Part shown: piece after piece, positions 12,186-24,275 of the stretch
Layout: the number at the start of each line of letters is the position of its first letter
How positions within the stretch are numbered: the first letter of the stretch is position 1
From: Rhizoctonia solani
Lineage: Eukaryota > Basidiomycota > Agaricomycetes > Cantharellales > Ceratobasidiaceae
Assembly (NCBI RefSeq): GCF_016906535.1
Contig: NC_057374.1
Location: forward strand, 744,001 to 808,000
Reading direction: 5' to 3'
DNA length: 64,000 bases
Made by a program: the position numbers and the translations under genes
The notes under the pieces: model-generated
Databases searched by the model: none
Told to the model about the DNA's origin: nothing
Seen by the model: only the letters and a program-made list of their open reading frames with translations

Positions 12186-15100
12186 TTAGAATTCAATCTC
12201 ATCGTCTATCTCATCGTCGCCTTCAAGAACGCTCTCAGCCTCGTCATCCATGTCTTCGTCGCTCGGTTCTCCGTCAAATTCAATGACATCGACGTCTTCT
12301 TGGTTGATTGTATCTTCCGTACGTTCGGATTCCGGCGCTTTGCCTTGGTCTTCATCGGCACCATTGCCGTCTTTGTCTTCGTCCCCAAGTTCGTCTTCAT
12401 CGTCGTTGTCAGCTTGCTCTTCCCCGTCTGTCGTGAAAATTATCAATAAATAAGCCTAGTCAACTTACGGGTAAACGCACCCGATTCATCGTTTGACCCA
12501 ACTGTAGTCTCGGAAGGGGTTGGTTGATAATGGCCAATACCCCCTCCAATGTAATGCATTAGCATATCTCGATCCACAAATCTATTGCAAAGTGTGAGCC
12601 AAACTTGAAGTACCATAAGAGAAGCGTAACACTCAATAAGTACCTACCTGTTGACATAGTATGCACTCCAGTCTGTACCTTCGGTGTGATCGTGCGCAAA
12701 AGAATGAAAGCGGGGAATATATTCAGGTGTTTTGCCTGCCTGGAAATCGGGTATGAGGTGGGTTGCACGAAGAATGTCTTTCGGGTCTATGAAATCGAAC
12801 GCATCAAGAATATCTTGATCGTTGCGGCACATTTGGTAGTGCAATCGGTCCAACTTGTGATGTTCCCACCCCCCAGGTCGATCGTAGTCGTAATAAAGCC
12901 ACCTTACGTGAATGAACTCGTAGCGTTTAGGGGGGCGTCGATCATAGAGAACTTTGGCGTGATAAACCCCTAGGATCTTTGCGTAAACAAAGGGGTGTTC
13001 GTCAGGATGTCGATCAGCTTTTGTTGGGAGCAATGCGAAGCATTGGTGGGAAGTGGGGCTAAGTGAATCTTGCTGGCGCAAGATATCATACGACGTATAA
13101 TTGACTCGAAGTGTGTTATGCCGATACATGCGCTCTTGGGCAAGTCGAACCTTGAGAATATTGCTATTGCAAAATTCGGGGTGATTGGAATCGCCAAGGA
13201 CCCGAGCAAGGAGGTGTCGTTTCAGCTGGGGCAGGAAAAACTGTTCATTTCAATGTATATAAGTATGTCTTTATAATTTGATCTTACGATAATTCGGGAC
13301 TCACTCTCGTCGAGATGTCGTGTGAATTTTGCGAGACCCACAGTGAAACGTTCGGAATCATGTCTTCGGAGCGATCCTTAAGCCCGATGAAGTAAGGTTC
13401 CCCATCGAGAAGGGAGTCCATTGCTCCTTCGTCGATTGGTGGTTGGTTGGTTGAAGCTTTCTGCAGTGCGGTAAGAGCTCCCTCCATCTCTCGTAGTACA
13501 CTAGTTATATCGTCTATGCGGGTCATTTGTGTAACGGCGTCTTGTTTGTTGGTTCGAGAATATTGAGCTTTGAATCTCCGGCCCTGTAGCTCCCCCTATT
13601 GAGGTTGAATAAGACTAAAATTAAGACAAAGGGGGGAAATAAACTCACTATTTGAGTTGAATATGAATCCGTGGTTCCAAACTCCTCAATTGTTCGCACA
13701 TAGTCGCCCAACGCGTGAAACTTGTAGGTATTCAAGTTTAATGAGCATATGCGCCGTCCATCTCCAGAATGGGAAATGGTTTGCCGAGTTGGGGTTTCTT
13801 GATGAATTCTTGTCATAGCCACCGCCTTTGCTGCTTCTTGTCTTTTCTTGCGACGAGCATACTCTTGGGGAGTCTCACGAACATCCAGGGACTTTGTGAG
13901 ATCCGAAAACGCTCGAAGGGCTGAAGCAAGTTTGATCGTAAGGGACTTAAAAATGCCAAGGGTAGATTTTGTATGGAGTCGGAGTTTTGCCATCCCATGC
14001 CACTGAGCAAAAATAAACAGCAATTGTTGTGCGGGTCTATCACATGACTCCGGTAAGAGACCTTCAAAAGCAGGAATAGAGCACTGCAATCTCATTTCAG
14101 CTTTGAAACCAACGAATGGCTAGAATCAGCGCACCTGAAGGATATCTTCGAAGTCTCGGGCTGCAATCCGACCCATACTAGCAACGTCCTCTGAGAACAT
14201 TCGAATGGTGGATCCAAAGGGGGGGATGCTTCGGAAACTTGATAATGTATAATGTCAATTGGCTGAACTTGTATACATTGAATTCAGGGATTTACCTACC
14301 GTTTATTAAACTCCGAAACAACATTGTTCCCACCAAGATGTAGCAGTCGGACTAGATGTTTGAATAGCGTTTTCCAAACCCCAAGTTCAACTTTGTGGAG
14401 TTGATCTACTACAAGTGATGAGAATACATTGAACTCCTGTTGGCCACCTAGACGTGAGAAAGCATTCTGGAAAATATGATTAAATTAGCCACACATATAA
14501 AAACATATCATACATACCTGAGTAGGCACATAGGATTCCTCCTTTAGCAAATCTTCAACGGCCTTGCTCTGAACCAAGCGGCCTTGTGTATAAATCAGGT
14601 CACGTGCCTGGCTAATCTTCTTGTGGTATTTGTCGTTATCTTTCCGGTGCTTATGCTTTCGTGTGTTCATATCCTGGGTGGTGCCGACCTGTGAAGCCAT
14701 TGGTTTTTGTACAAGGCATCGGGGACACAAGCACTGTCCTCCATTCCGTATTGTAGCTAATAAAACTCTACAGAAGATTTTAAACATATACCAGTTTCAT
14801 AGCATATAGCAAACTTACTTCTCCGGGTAATCAGCTGAGTAAGTCATGATACAAGGGAAGACTCGACGTCGAATCCCATTGGCACAGTCGATAACTATGC
14901 CATTCCTCCATGCGTCTACAAACTCTTCGTCAATGAGCGCAGTCCATATGGCATGCATAAGTTCACGGCGAAGGTGAGTTAAGAGCGCCTCATTTGGAGG
15001 TTTCCCATCGTAAAGCCTTGTGATTTCGTCCTTTATACTATCAGGTAGCTTTATAATATAAATAAGGATAATATTAGTGCACCTTTAAGAAAATACTCAC

Positions 15101-16457
15101 AGTAGGAACATGTGCAGCTGCATAACAGGTATTCGAGGTGGGCTTGCATCTCTCGTATTTGCTTTTGTTCCCAAAATAGCATAATATTGGCCATCCTTTA
15201 ACGTGCGAAAACTGGGCAAATTGTATGCCATCAGACGAGAACATGAATGCGGCAACACAGCGGGGGAGTATGCAATTTTGGTCGGAAATTTGTGCCGTCT
15301 GGACCTTGCGATGTACTCGATTCATTGCCGCAGAAGTGTACATTTCGCCAAAAAGAGGCTGCGGGGTTGAGTTGGGGGTATTGGGCGGTTTATAGTATTC
15401 GTAGTACGGCTCATAGTGGAAGGTTGGACTTTTGTTAGACGAAAAGGTCTTCCTCATAATGTCCAAGAGACTGCGCGCACGAAGTCCAGAAACCTCAACA
15501 TGAAATGGATCTTTGCTGAGTTGACTCCGAAGGCGAGGGACTTCAAGAACCAGTGGAATATTTTTCCATCCCTCTGCAGGCGGACAGCTTGGATCTTGAT
15601 TTTGAGCGGCCTTGGCAAGTTGGTTGTCGATCTCCCATAAGTTGACACCAACCATGTCGGCCGGATTGAAACCCGGTTGAAGCAGTACCTCATCAACAAG
15701 AAAGTCCCGGTCAGCAAGAGATTTTGTATTGCCATTAAGCCAGTGGTGCCGTTGTACATAGTAGACAGACAAGTTGGGGCATGGTTGGATGATTTTCTCA
15801 ACAGACTGAGCATGGTTTAATGGGCGGCAAAGGTGCAGGGGGAGAACATGAGCCATTGGAGCATTGAGGTCAGGGATAGTCAAGGGGCGCGATGCGTATA
15901 CTCGATAGCGACCAAATAAGTCGGGGGAAGTTCGATACCCTTGCCGCCTGGGAAGTTGTTGCTCTGTGTTCATGTGTTCATTTTGTAAGGGAGCTACCTC
16001 ATCAAGAGGCGGAGCCAGGGGCCGGGGACCGTCTGGGAGAGCATTGTGCTCAACTCGGAATCCAATCCCAACTCGAAGAGCCTGAGATTGTGTAAACGGG
16101 CGGGTCCGGGAGGGGTTTACAGCTGCAGTAGGTTCTGGAGGCAAGGGTGGAGGGGCATGTTGATCAGGTGTGCTGGGGGCTACCCGGCCATTGTTGCTAC
16201 TGCCAGCCTGCATATACTCTGTTTAGCTTCAGAAATGCCAACCAGATATGAATACGTACCTCATTGCGCTCAGGCTCATGAGTGGGGCTATAGACCCGGC
16301 GACGCTTTGCTAGACCTCCATTATCATTGCACTCCGAATCGCAGTCTTCAAAAAGACTGTTCTGATAGACCCAACAATGATTTTGATGAAGAGAACGGCT
16401 CTTTGCAGTGTTAAAAGTCCGAGGGCAGCCAGAAATACAACATAATTGACTCGACAT
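12186..16457 (-). CDS. Plavaka-family DNA transposase (CACTA/Tnp2-related), intact
   Basis: Eleven exons on the minus strand (16457-16260, 16207-15101, 15048-14819, 14767-14518, 14466-14300, 14237-14135, 14083-13649, 13595-13305, 13240-12648, 12581-12469, 12427-12186) join without a break to 1242 residues. The N-terminus carries a C2H2-like finger (CCISGCPRTF, then HQNHC). The Plavaka core follows in its usual order: LRARSLLDIMRKT, FHYEPYYEYY, GEMYTSAAM, GWPILCYFGNKSKYERCKP, VIDCANGIRRRVFP, MTYSADYPEK, CLCPRCLVQKP, VDQLHKVELGVWKTLFKHL, GELQGRRFKAQYSRTNK and TLRVNYTSYDILRQQDS. The C-terminus is strongly acidic. Plavaka elements are basidiomycete relatives of CACTA transposons and move by a DDE-type transposase. 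The uninterrupted eleven-exon frame means a recent insertion, an active element or a domesticated gene. A DUF6698-like gene starts 317 bp away on the opposite strand. I found no convincing terminal inverted repeats. Confidence 0.88.
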
Positions 16458-16471
16458 TGTTGATTTTGGAA

Positions 16472-16482
16472 GGGGGGGGGGG
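16472..16482. repeat. poly(G) tract, 11 nt, in the Plavaka leader
   Basis: Eleven G on the plus strand, that is eleven C on the coding strand, 15 nt upstream of the Plavaka ATG inside the divergent promoter. Confidence 0.9.
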
Positions 16483-16773
16483 CAATGAAACACGGCCAGC
16501 ATACCAGCAGTATTTCGAGAAAATGTGCCAGCAAAAATCGGAGCATATAGACCAAACATACAGCCCAAAATGTCAGGTACCTGCCCGCGTAAGGTACCAT
16601 ATGCAAATCAAGTTTGTTTCAGGCAAAAGGTGGGCGCCGAGGATGGCAGTCAGTGCCTTAAGTGCGGCAGTGATTCGCCGTTGAATTTGGTCCCGAACCA
16701 ACCATTTAAGTCGCTACAGCCTGAGGCATGAACTTAGCTCTCCAGAATCCTCCCCCTCGAACAACCTGCACTC

Positions 16774-18264
16774 ATGGCTCCCATCCGCGCCAAGTAAGCT
16801 CTATTACTCTCAATGATACGTATCCATTTAACTAACATCATCTGATAGCCAGAGATCTACCAACGATTCTGAAGATCCTACTGACACCTTGCTTGCTAAG
16901 CATAGTCGTTTGATCACTCGAATGAACGAGATGTTCTGGAGCCCATCGGACGTTCTTGTTCTCGTAAAGAAGATCCATCGTTTGGATGACGACGCCGAGT
17001 TGCGAATGCGGGAATCAGCCGATCCCAGGTTAGTATACTGACTTTCATTGAGAATCCATGCCAATAACTTTGCCAACTTTTAGCAAGAAACGTCTGCTTA
17101 TCATAGCAGACAAGATATACGAACTCCAACCCAATTTAGCGGAGTATTTATGTCAAAACGGTCGCCCTGGTTCCATTGCTCTCAGGGACGCAAGGTCACG
17201 AGTAAGTGACTTGACGTTTTCTATGTGTAGGGTAATGCGCTGAGTCCCACATGCTTAAAAAGCTGGCTGTTGGCCAAAGCAATGGCCGGTCCGAGGACAT
17301 GCGTAAGGTTCGGGAGGAGATGCCAAAGTGGGCCGATTGCAAGTGGGACCCCCCACTTGGCGAGAAGGGCACCCGTGGGTTGCACCACCCACAGTGTGCA
17401 ACGTTACTTTCCGACTGTCGTGTGGATGTCACTGATGAGTCGTAAGTGACTTTTGTCCAATTTATCTATTTTCACTGCTGACGCAAGCTACCCACCAGCG
17501 CGATGGAACAATTTCGGGCATTTGGGGTTCCAGCAATGGAGCACAGCTTTTGGGAGCGCTTCATGTACCAAGATGGGGTAGTTGACCCTAACAATCGTGC
17601 AACAGGCTTGCTGCGTAGCAGTTTATTAGTTAAGGTATGTTTGGGCCTCGGACTGCATGATACATTCGTGTTGGATACTTATATATGCGATATTTCTGCT
17701 TAGTCTGCCAAGTGTGTTCTCCTTTCGCCTGGTGCCTCCCACTCCTACTCCCACGCAGTCTCTCGAGTTGGCTCGAGAGGACGCAGTAGCCACCACAGGG
17801 GTTTGATCGGGATTGCAAAGTCATACAGTATCACCGAAGTCAATGCAGCATTCATTGCCTACATCTGTGTTGTGGTATGCACCAATCAACCTAACGCACT
17901 CGATTGACCTAATTCTATGTGGTAGACGCGCCATTCCCTTACATCCGACGAGCACTTTTCCGAGATATGTGCTGGTTTCAACTACCTCGAGTTTTATAAC
18001 CAGGTACGCGAGTTCCTCGAGGACCCGAAGTATCGTCGTTGGTCCAAAGAACTTGTGGAATGGTGGAACAAGTGGGTTTTCAATGAGTTGGTATGCACTA
18101 TGACTTACATCCGATTTAGAGAAGTTTTCGACGGGGTCCAGTTAGGCGGGCTTGGTGCGGCTGCGCTTGGACGTGAACATGGCACGCTGTCGATGTTGGA
18201 CGCACAACTCGAGACGCAAGACCTGAACGTTGGTAACGGTGGCGTGGAAGGAGTGGCGGCATAG
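16774..18264 (+). CDS. DUF6698-like protein of unknown function
   Basis: Seven exons (16774-16793, 16849-17028, 17084-17201, 17245-17441, 17499-17634, 17704-17874, 17926-18264) join in frame to 386 residues. Residues about 90-330 have the layout I associate with DUF6698, a family expanded in mushroom-forming fungi: GEKGTRGLHHPQCATLL, FWERFMYQDG, TGLLRSSLLVK, a serine/arginine-rich segment, then AAFIAYICVV, FYNQVREFLEDP and WWNKWVF. No catalytic motif is evident. The N-terminus is charged. The intron at 17202-17244 is only 43 nt and was chosen because it keeps the frame; the last exon is read through a possible 29-nt intron that would break it. The gene is divergent from the Plavaka transposase and could be the element's second gene or a captured host gene. 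Family name is from memory, not a search. Confidence 0.65.
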
Positions 18265-18931
18265 TCTCAGAATAGCGTTGGTCAAGCTCTTTCATAACCT
18301 ACTCGTTTATTTTCCTTTCTGAACAACCTTCTCACACTCGTTTATTTTGTTCTTAATTGTACGTCTCTCTATCCTTGAGAACCCTGTCTTTCATTTATCG
18401 AGTATATACACTACGGCCAATGCCATTTAATCGCATATAAACCGGTTTAGCCCAAATACTGCGTATGATATACTGGTCGTATAATACCCCGAAAATGGAG
18501 CAAACGCAATGAATGGGGTTCCATACATATTTGTTGCCCGTCATACCTACAAATGCACGATCCCATCATGCTGTGGTCGACTATAGGAATTTCGCCATTG
18601 TGTCTAAAATGAAACTACATGTACCCACATATCGGCTTTGAACAGCCTGGCGCATAGCATGTAAATTATACCTACCGGGCACATTCTTTCAATCTGACGT
18701 GTGATCGGCATCCTCTGGATGACTGCCCCATTACCCCCATAATTGGTATTATTCACGTTTGACATACATAGTTTGTCTACATGACACATTCCATACGTCA
18801 GGCACGCCCCTGGGATCAGGCACACCCAAGTGTGCTCAAAATTGCCGGAATTCTCAAACGGCTGGTCATTGAACAGCGACCGAATAGTCACTGACATGCC
18901 GATATCAGCATATGACTAAATACGTCACCTG
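18265..18931. other. intergenic region
   Basis: AT-rich sequence after the DUF6698-like gene. A 13-nt motif (ACTCGTTTATTTT) occurs twice between about 18300 and 18350. There is no supportable gene. Confidence 0.35.
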
Positions 18932-19515
18932 ATGCGAAATACATGGGCATGTATGCGAAAACATGACATAGCCCGGTTTCGTGATGGGTGCATAGCGTCC
19001 TGGCCCGAGTGGGGAACCACGGCTACTCGATGGTTTGTTGACAATTGCGAATGTGGCCAGATCGACTCGTTTTCACTGATAGGGATCTCCGGGCCTCGAT
19101 ATGTGCATTGTATTGGCGATGATGACGACGGATTGATCACTGTTGTCCACTTCGACTCTCGCAGCATGCGGAACGGCTGCAAGCAACCATTGAGGATAGA
19201 AGATGATGTCCGTAGCTCAGTTAGACGTGGATATTCATTTTCTCCCCAGGTAGCCAGGCCAGACCAAACACCCACTCCTTCTCTGCTACACTCTAACAAT
19301 CCATGTCATTCGAGCAATCATATTAACCCTGATTTCTCTGATTCGACATATACTCTAATAGTTGGAAGTGATGTGCCAACCGTCCTCGGAGAACTCAATG
19401 GCTTCAGTGAGCCAGTCGAGTCTCGTCTTCCGTACTGAATCACGGCTGGGCTGGAGCCAGTACGTCCAGGCAAGTTTGGGACTGTAGGAAGCCATGGGAT
19501 ATTTGGACTGCAGGT
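18932..19515 (+). pseudogene. F-box family C-terminal relic
   Basis: A frame of about 170 residues ending at 19438 matches only the C-terminal part of the F-box proteins described above: WPEWGTTATRWFVDN against WAEWGEPITRWFSDDN, then a G-x-R-Y block, and SDVPTVLGELNGFSEPVES against SETPSIVEIGFTSPVVS. It stops at a TGA in the middle of the conserved RLPYR-type block, and the same frame continues recognisably after the stop. No F-box or propeller part lies upstream. I read it as a dead fragment of a third family member. Confidence 0.5.
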
Positions 19516-19706
19516 GAGATGAGTATGGGCTTTGTCAAACACTTTAGTAATCACTCCACTAGTTCAAAGAAGGGAATGCGGTATTATCTATATATAATTA
19601 AAATCGGCTACTTGAGAATATTGCTAGCTATTTATAATTTACACGTATTGTTCTTAGCTTTCAAACTAGTGCTACTCTCATAACTTGGTCTTGGGCCGAG
19701 ACGATT

Positions 19707-20273
19707 ATGAAAATGGCATATACGACGAATAGAGAGATATCACTACCGGGGCCGGATCATGCTAGGGTGGGTGCAGTAGCGGAGGTACGCCGCACTGGGG
19801 TGCCACCAATGCCGCGCCACCGAGTGAGCTCGGGTGAACGGCCACTCCTGGCCGTATGTATGCGCAGCGAGATCCAAGAAGGGAAATACATTGTAAGGTT
19901 CTCAGATTGCAGGGGGTGCGAGGACCACGAAGATATCGATGACGAGGAAAATCTTAGAGATCTACCACTCTCTATTGTTGACTTTAGACCTTCCTACCGG
20001 GATGTAGACTTGAGCCGAGTACAATTTATGATAAACGATAACCAAGCCCTGGTTCGATGTACAGGCGGGTTACCTCCAGGAATTATTTACGCAGATGGCC
20101 CTGCGGGGCTCCTCGAGACGCTTCCCGCGATGGAGTTGGCAGTGATACCCCAACTATCCTGGGGAGCTAGGACGGGTTTGACGAGCCAGTCGAATCCGGG
20201 CTTCTGTACCGTATTACGAGCAGGATGCAGCCAGTACTTCGAGCTTGGGGACCCTGTTGGCCATGGGGAATAG
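19707..20273 (+). CDS. hypothetical open frame, possibly another F-box relic
   Basis: A single open frame of up to 188 residues with an acidic middle (EDHEDIDDEENL) and LPLSIVDFRPSYRDVDLSR. The position just behind an F-box relic and the IVDF-type string suggest a further C-terminal remnant of that family, but the similarity is weak and no start context or intron supports expression. Confidence 0.25.
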   Translation: MKMAYTTNREISLPGPDHARVGAVAEVRRTGVPPMPRHRVSSGERPLLAVCMRSEIQEGKYIVRFSDCRGCEDHEDIDDEENLRDLPLSIVDFRPSYRDVDLSRVQFMINDNQALVRCTGGLPPGIIYADGPAGLLETLPAMELAVIPQLSWGARTGLTSQSNPGFCTVLRAGCSQYFELGDPVGHGE

Positions 20274-20598
20274 CAAAAAGCAGTGTGATTGGGTGGAATG
20301 TGGGTCAATCCAATGCGTCATATATACTTATCGAATAGCCTAACGGCACTATGAATCGATTGTCTCTCACAGAACAATCTCAAAGACAAAGGCATTTGTT
20401 TATAAGTTGAGGCCTCCAAATCAACATTTGTGAACTTGCTGTGTTGAAACACATTAGTGATACTTTGCTGTATTCAGTATTATCATCAGTTGCAAACACT
20501 TGGGCGGACTATTTATTCCCGAGAATTTACTCGCTACTTTATCTACAAATTACAAATGCATCAGCCATGGGACATATTGACCCCGCAGGAGACGGGTT

Positions 20599-23500
20599 CT
20601 ATTCCTTCCGACGCCAGCCAACTAGGTTACCGTGACGAAGCTGTGCTGCAATAGTGGTAAGAGCCTCGCCTTGAGTGTAAACTCGAAGGCCAAGGGTAAT
20701 AGAGTTGTCTTCCTCGTCATCGCTGTCGTCATCCTATGATCCCTGGAATCAGTCCGATATACCTAGAATAATCGATTTGAGGGTCACCTTTCGAGCTAGT
20801 TTGCTTGCATCTTCGGGGGTGCGAATGCAAAGCATCTGATGGTCTGGGTTATGCACATTTTTACCCATGCATTTAGAGCAGAGATCGTAGTTAGGGCAGC
20901 TCGAGTTCAGGCACTTGTACCTTGCTCCAACTATTGGGAATTTCTGTTCGAGAGAATTGTCACTTCTTTGTCTGAGAATTAAACCACGGGTTACATACTC
21001 CACAGCCATCACAAGAGACAGTTTCGTGAATAGGGCCTTTCTTCTTTTTAGTTGTCTGCTTGCGTGGGACACCCATGGCTGAATTCGGTGGTGGGACATC
21101 TTCCTTTTGAGATTTACCTTGCTTGGGAGCAGTATCGCTTTCGACGGTTGCTTCACTTTTAGTATCATCATCGCTCTCGGAGTCTGCCGCGGGATCCTCT
21201 GGAGTAGCGCCAATGGTTGGTGGTTCCGTTGGTGAGTCTGGAACTGAAACAAGACTGGGATCGGTGACTACCACTTCTGACTCTGACTCCTCATCGCTCG
21301 ATGATTCAGAGTCCTCGGAATCGGAATCGGAATCGGGTGCTGCTCGTTTCTTGGCCGCTTCTTCCTGGTCCTTTTCATGGAAAGCAAGTTCGATTGCCGT
21401 GAGATCTTGACCGCCAAAAATGTCAGTCGGGGCAGGAAGAAGTTCTCTACGTTCAGGAATATGCTATTTAGCCAGTTGCGAAGACAAATCACATCTTGGA
21501 AACTCACGCCGACTCAAAGTCTAGGAAAAGGGATTGTGATTAGCCAGAGAAAGGGTTGCAGATTGGGCTTGCACTCACTAACTGCAACCGAGTGGGACTT
21601 CCCCATCTCGGTCAGGACCTGGCTCAGCTTCCGTAGGTTCCATTTGCTCATAGATTCTTCCATTGCATCCTATATATTATTATTCAGTTGGCCGGTTCAT
21701 ACATAGGTGAAAACAAGTCACTTACTTTGCTACGAGTTACATCGCGATCCAGTCTTACGTGAACCACATACTCGCCAGCTTCAAGTTTGCCCAGTTCTAC
21801 ATGAACATTCCTGCGCCAAAGCATTGTGTGCTCCGAGATGGCGTATGGCTCCGTGGAAGGAGAGTCTATCAAACTCAGATAGTTGAAAAGAGAAAAATCG
21901 TGCATTACCAACCTTTACGATAAACATAAAACTCAAGCGACCAAGCCCAGCGTCCAGATATTTGCGAGAAATATCGATCATCGAGCTGGGACAAAACTAT
22001 TACAGCAGGGGAACTTTCTGTCACATTCAGCGTGACTATATGCGGCATCAGCGCTGCAAATCCCCTCTCAGTCAGTGTTACGAAACTCACATGAAATATC
22101 ACCGAAGCTCCGGGCGGATGGGATGCCCCTTGATGTCGCGTTTATCCACATCGAACTCAACTTCCAGTCAGAGTTGAATAACCGACAGCGCTCGATGATG
22201 GTCCAAGTGGCTAGGAAATCCTTGTATTCCATCAAGAACTCTCCGTCGTTGCCAAATTTGTGCTGGAGTTGAGGAAGAAATGCAAGCCATTCCGCTGTCC
22301 ACTCTTTAGAGCCGTCAGACCATGCCCCTGTCCATTCAACTTTGCCCCAAGGGTTCCTAAGACGGAGGAAACGTTTTCCTGTAATAATTTAATAAGAGAA
22401 AGGCTTTTAGAACAGAAAAGAAACTTGTACCGTTGACTTCAAGAGCGGAGATAACTGAATAGGCGTGACCGGCGAATAATCCTAGCGCATACAAATCAAT
22501 ATTATAATTAGTGGAAATATTTGTCAGCCCCACCATTCACCAGTTCGCTCTCGCCAGAGTCATCCGTGTTGTAGATGAAACAACCAATAGTCTATCTTGA
22601 TTGACCCTCAAAAGCTCCTCCTCCCAGAACCGGTCTTCATCTAGGATATCGTGCGTGTGGAATATACTTGACACACCCCTGTTTCGTGCGCGGTGAAAAA
22701 GTGCAAAATCAATAATTCAGAATGGTAAGTACCCAGTAAGATCCTCGATGGCCTCTGAAGCATATCCTCCGTCAAGCGAAGCGTAGTCGCCGTGCAATTT
22801 GGCGTATGCTTTCTCAATAAGTGGACTGCAAACAAATTAGAAAGCCTGGCTGATTCATGCACTACAAGGACATACACCCATGTCTCATTTTCAGTCCCAC
22901 CTTTGGCAAAGTAAAGACCCTTTCCACCCTTTCGAGCAGCGCTATTGTATTTGTCTCGGTCGAAGTGGTAGAGGTTGCGTTCTGGGGAAGATAGTTGGTC
23001 GTATTTCGGAAGCGAAGTATAGAGTAGATCATCGATGATCACATCAACCCAGGTAGAGTCACGGAAGAAGATGAACCCATACACCCCAACTTTTTCATCC
23101 CGCTGAATATAGATTGGGTTAAGTAAAATTTAAGTATAGTTTTCACGAACTTACCGCAACGCATATCTTATCAATCAATTCCCCTACAGTAGAGACAATC
23201 GCCAATGCGCTCAAAAACCAGCAGTCGCCCAAGCGGCCTTGCATAATGTCGGAACAGTTTGCACCATCGATGAAAAACGCAGGCTTAAAGAACTTGAGCA
23301 TCGAGTGGGAGAGAAGAAGTTTAAATTATACCTTTTCATACAACTGGCTTACGCGCATAACATCGGCAGGTTTGTGGCCACCATCTTCAGGCGTATCGAG
23401 ACCATGTAGACATCGTTCTCGGTCTTCCTCGAGGTCGAACTCTATATCACGGAAGCGGCGATTGCGTTCCCTTGAGTAAATATTAACGGGTATCCTTTGC

Positions 23501-23773
23501 TATTCGCTACATGCGTAAACTTACCGGCACCTCTTGGCGATCGCATCAACCTTGGTTCGGCATCGTTCTGTGGCAAGCTCAAGTTCGTCGGTACAGAGGA
23601 GGCCCTGTGCGATACTATCAGAGAGTGCTCCACAATAGAAGTTGGCATGTTCGTACTGCACGCTCGGTCGGCTGCTTATAGCCTTGCAATTGGGCGGTCT
23701 CTCCCTTTCGCACGTGGCTCTGCACCTTGGATCGAACTTTCTCTTTGGCTTGAGAGGTCAGACGGGAAAGCAT
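20599..23773 (-). CDS. calpain-type cysteine protease with C-terminal ZZ zinc finger; one frame break
   Basis: About fifteen exons encode roughly 820 residues. The catalytic cysteine lies in [17 protein letters not shown] (near 23210), the histidine in [17 protein letters not shown] (near 22460) and the asparagine in RLRNPWGK (near 22350), so the C2 triad is complete. Around them are [17 protein letters not shown], a tryptophan-rich domain II, and a C2-like domain III ([20 protein letters not shown]). Near the C-terminus comes an acidic linker and a ZZ-type finger ([22 protein letters not shown], then HNPDHQM). Calpains are calcium-regulated, limited-cleavage proteases of the cytosol. The frame shifts by one base near 22584-22588, between VNQDRL and GCFIYNTDD, just before the catalytic histidine; sequence error or a disabled copy. 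The 5' end (start at 23773, first intron) is my best guess. Confidence 0.85.
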
Positions 23774-24275
23774 AGCGCGGTGAATGATGATGGGACAAAC
23801 TCGATGCTCTGCTTGTATTTATTCTAGCGCGTTGTTTAGAAGACTCCATTGCACATTGCCCTCGCGGTTAGTTGTGATGTATCTTGAATGATGCCCGAGC
23901 TACGGCCTCTAGCTTGCGGATAGATCGCATCAGTATACGCCGGATATGCTATTTCCACAGAGCAAAGATCGGGCCCATTTGAGGTAATGTTTCCTTGTAA
24001 AGGTACGACATTCAGACGCCCAACGATCGGTTTAGCTCGGTCATCCGACTCTGCTTGAATTCATTCGAGGGGTTCATTGATCCCAAGTACGTTTCTGCAA
24101 AGGATCGAGCCAAGAAGTAAGTTTTTGACGCCCATCATTGTATCTTTTTACGTAGAGCAGGGGCAAAATGCTGTGATAAATATAGTTTCAGCTACTCAGT
24201 GGGCAATTAGAATTCGATCAAGCCGAGGCAATGTTGCTCTCCCCGAGCATCACGTGATCTGCGATCAGCCACACC

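Noticed and set aside
12000..18600. Terminal inverted repeats and CACTA ends of the Plavaka element
   Set aside because: Isolated CACTA-like strings (for example near 18408) occur, but I found no matching inverted partner or target-site duplication on the other side.
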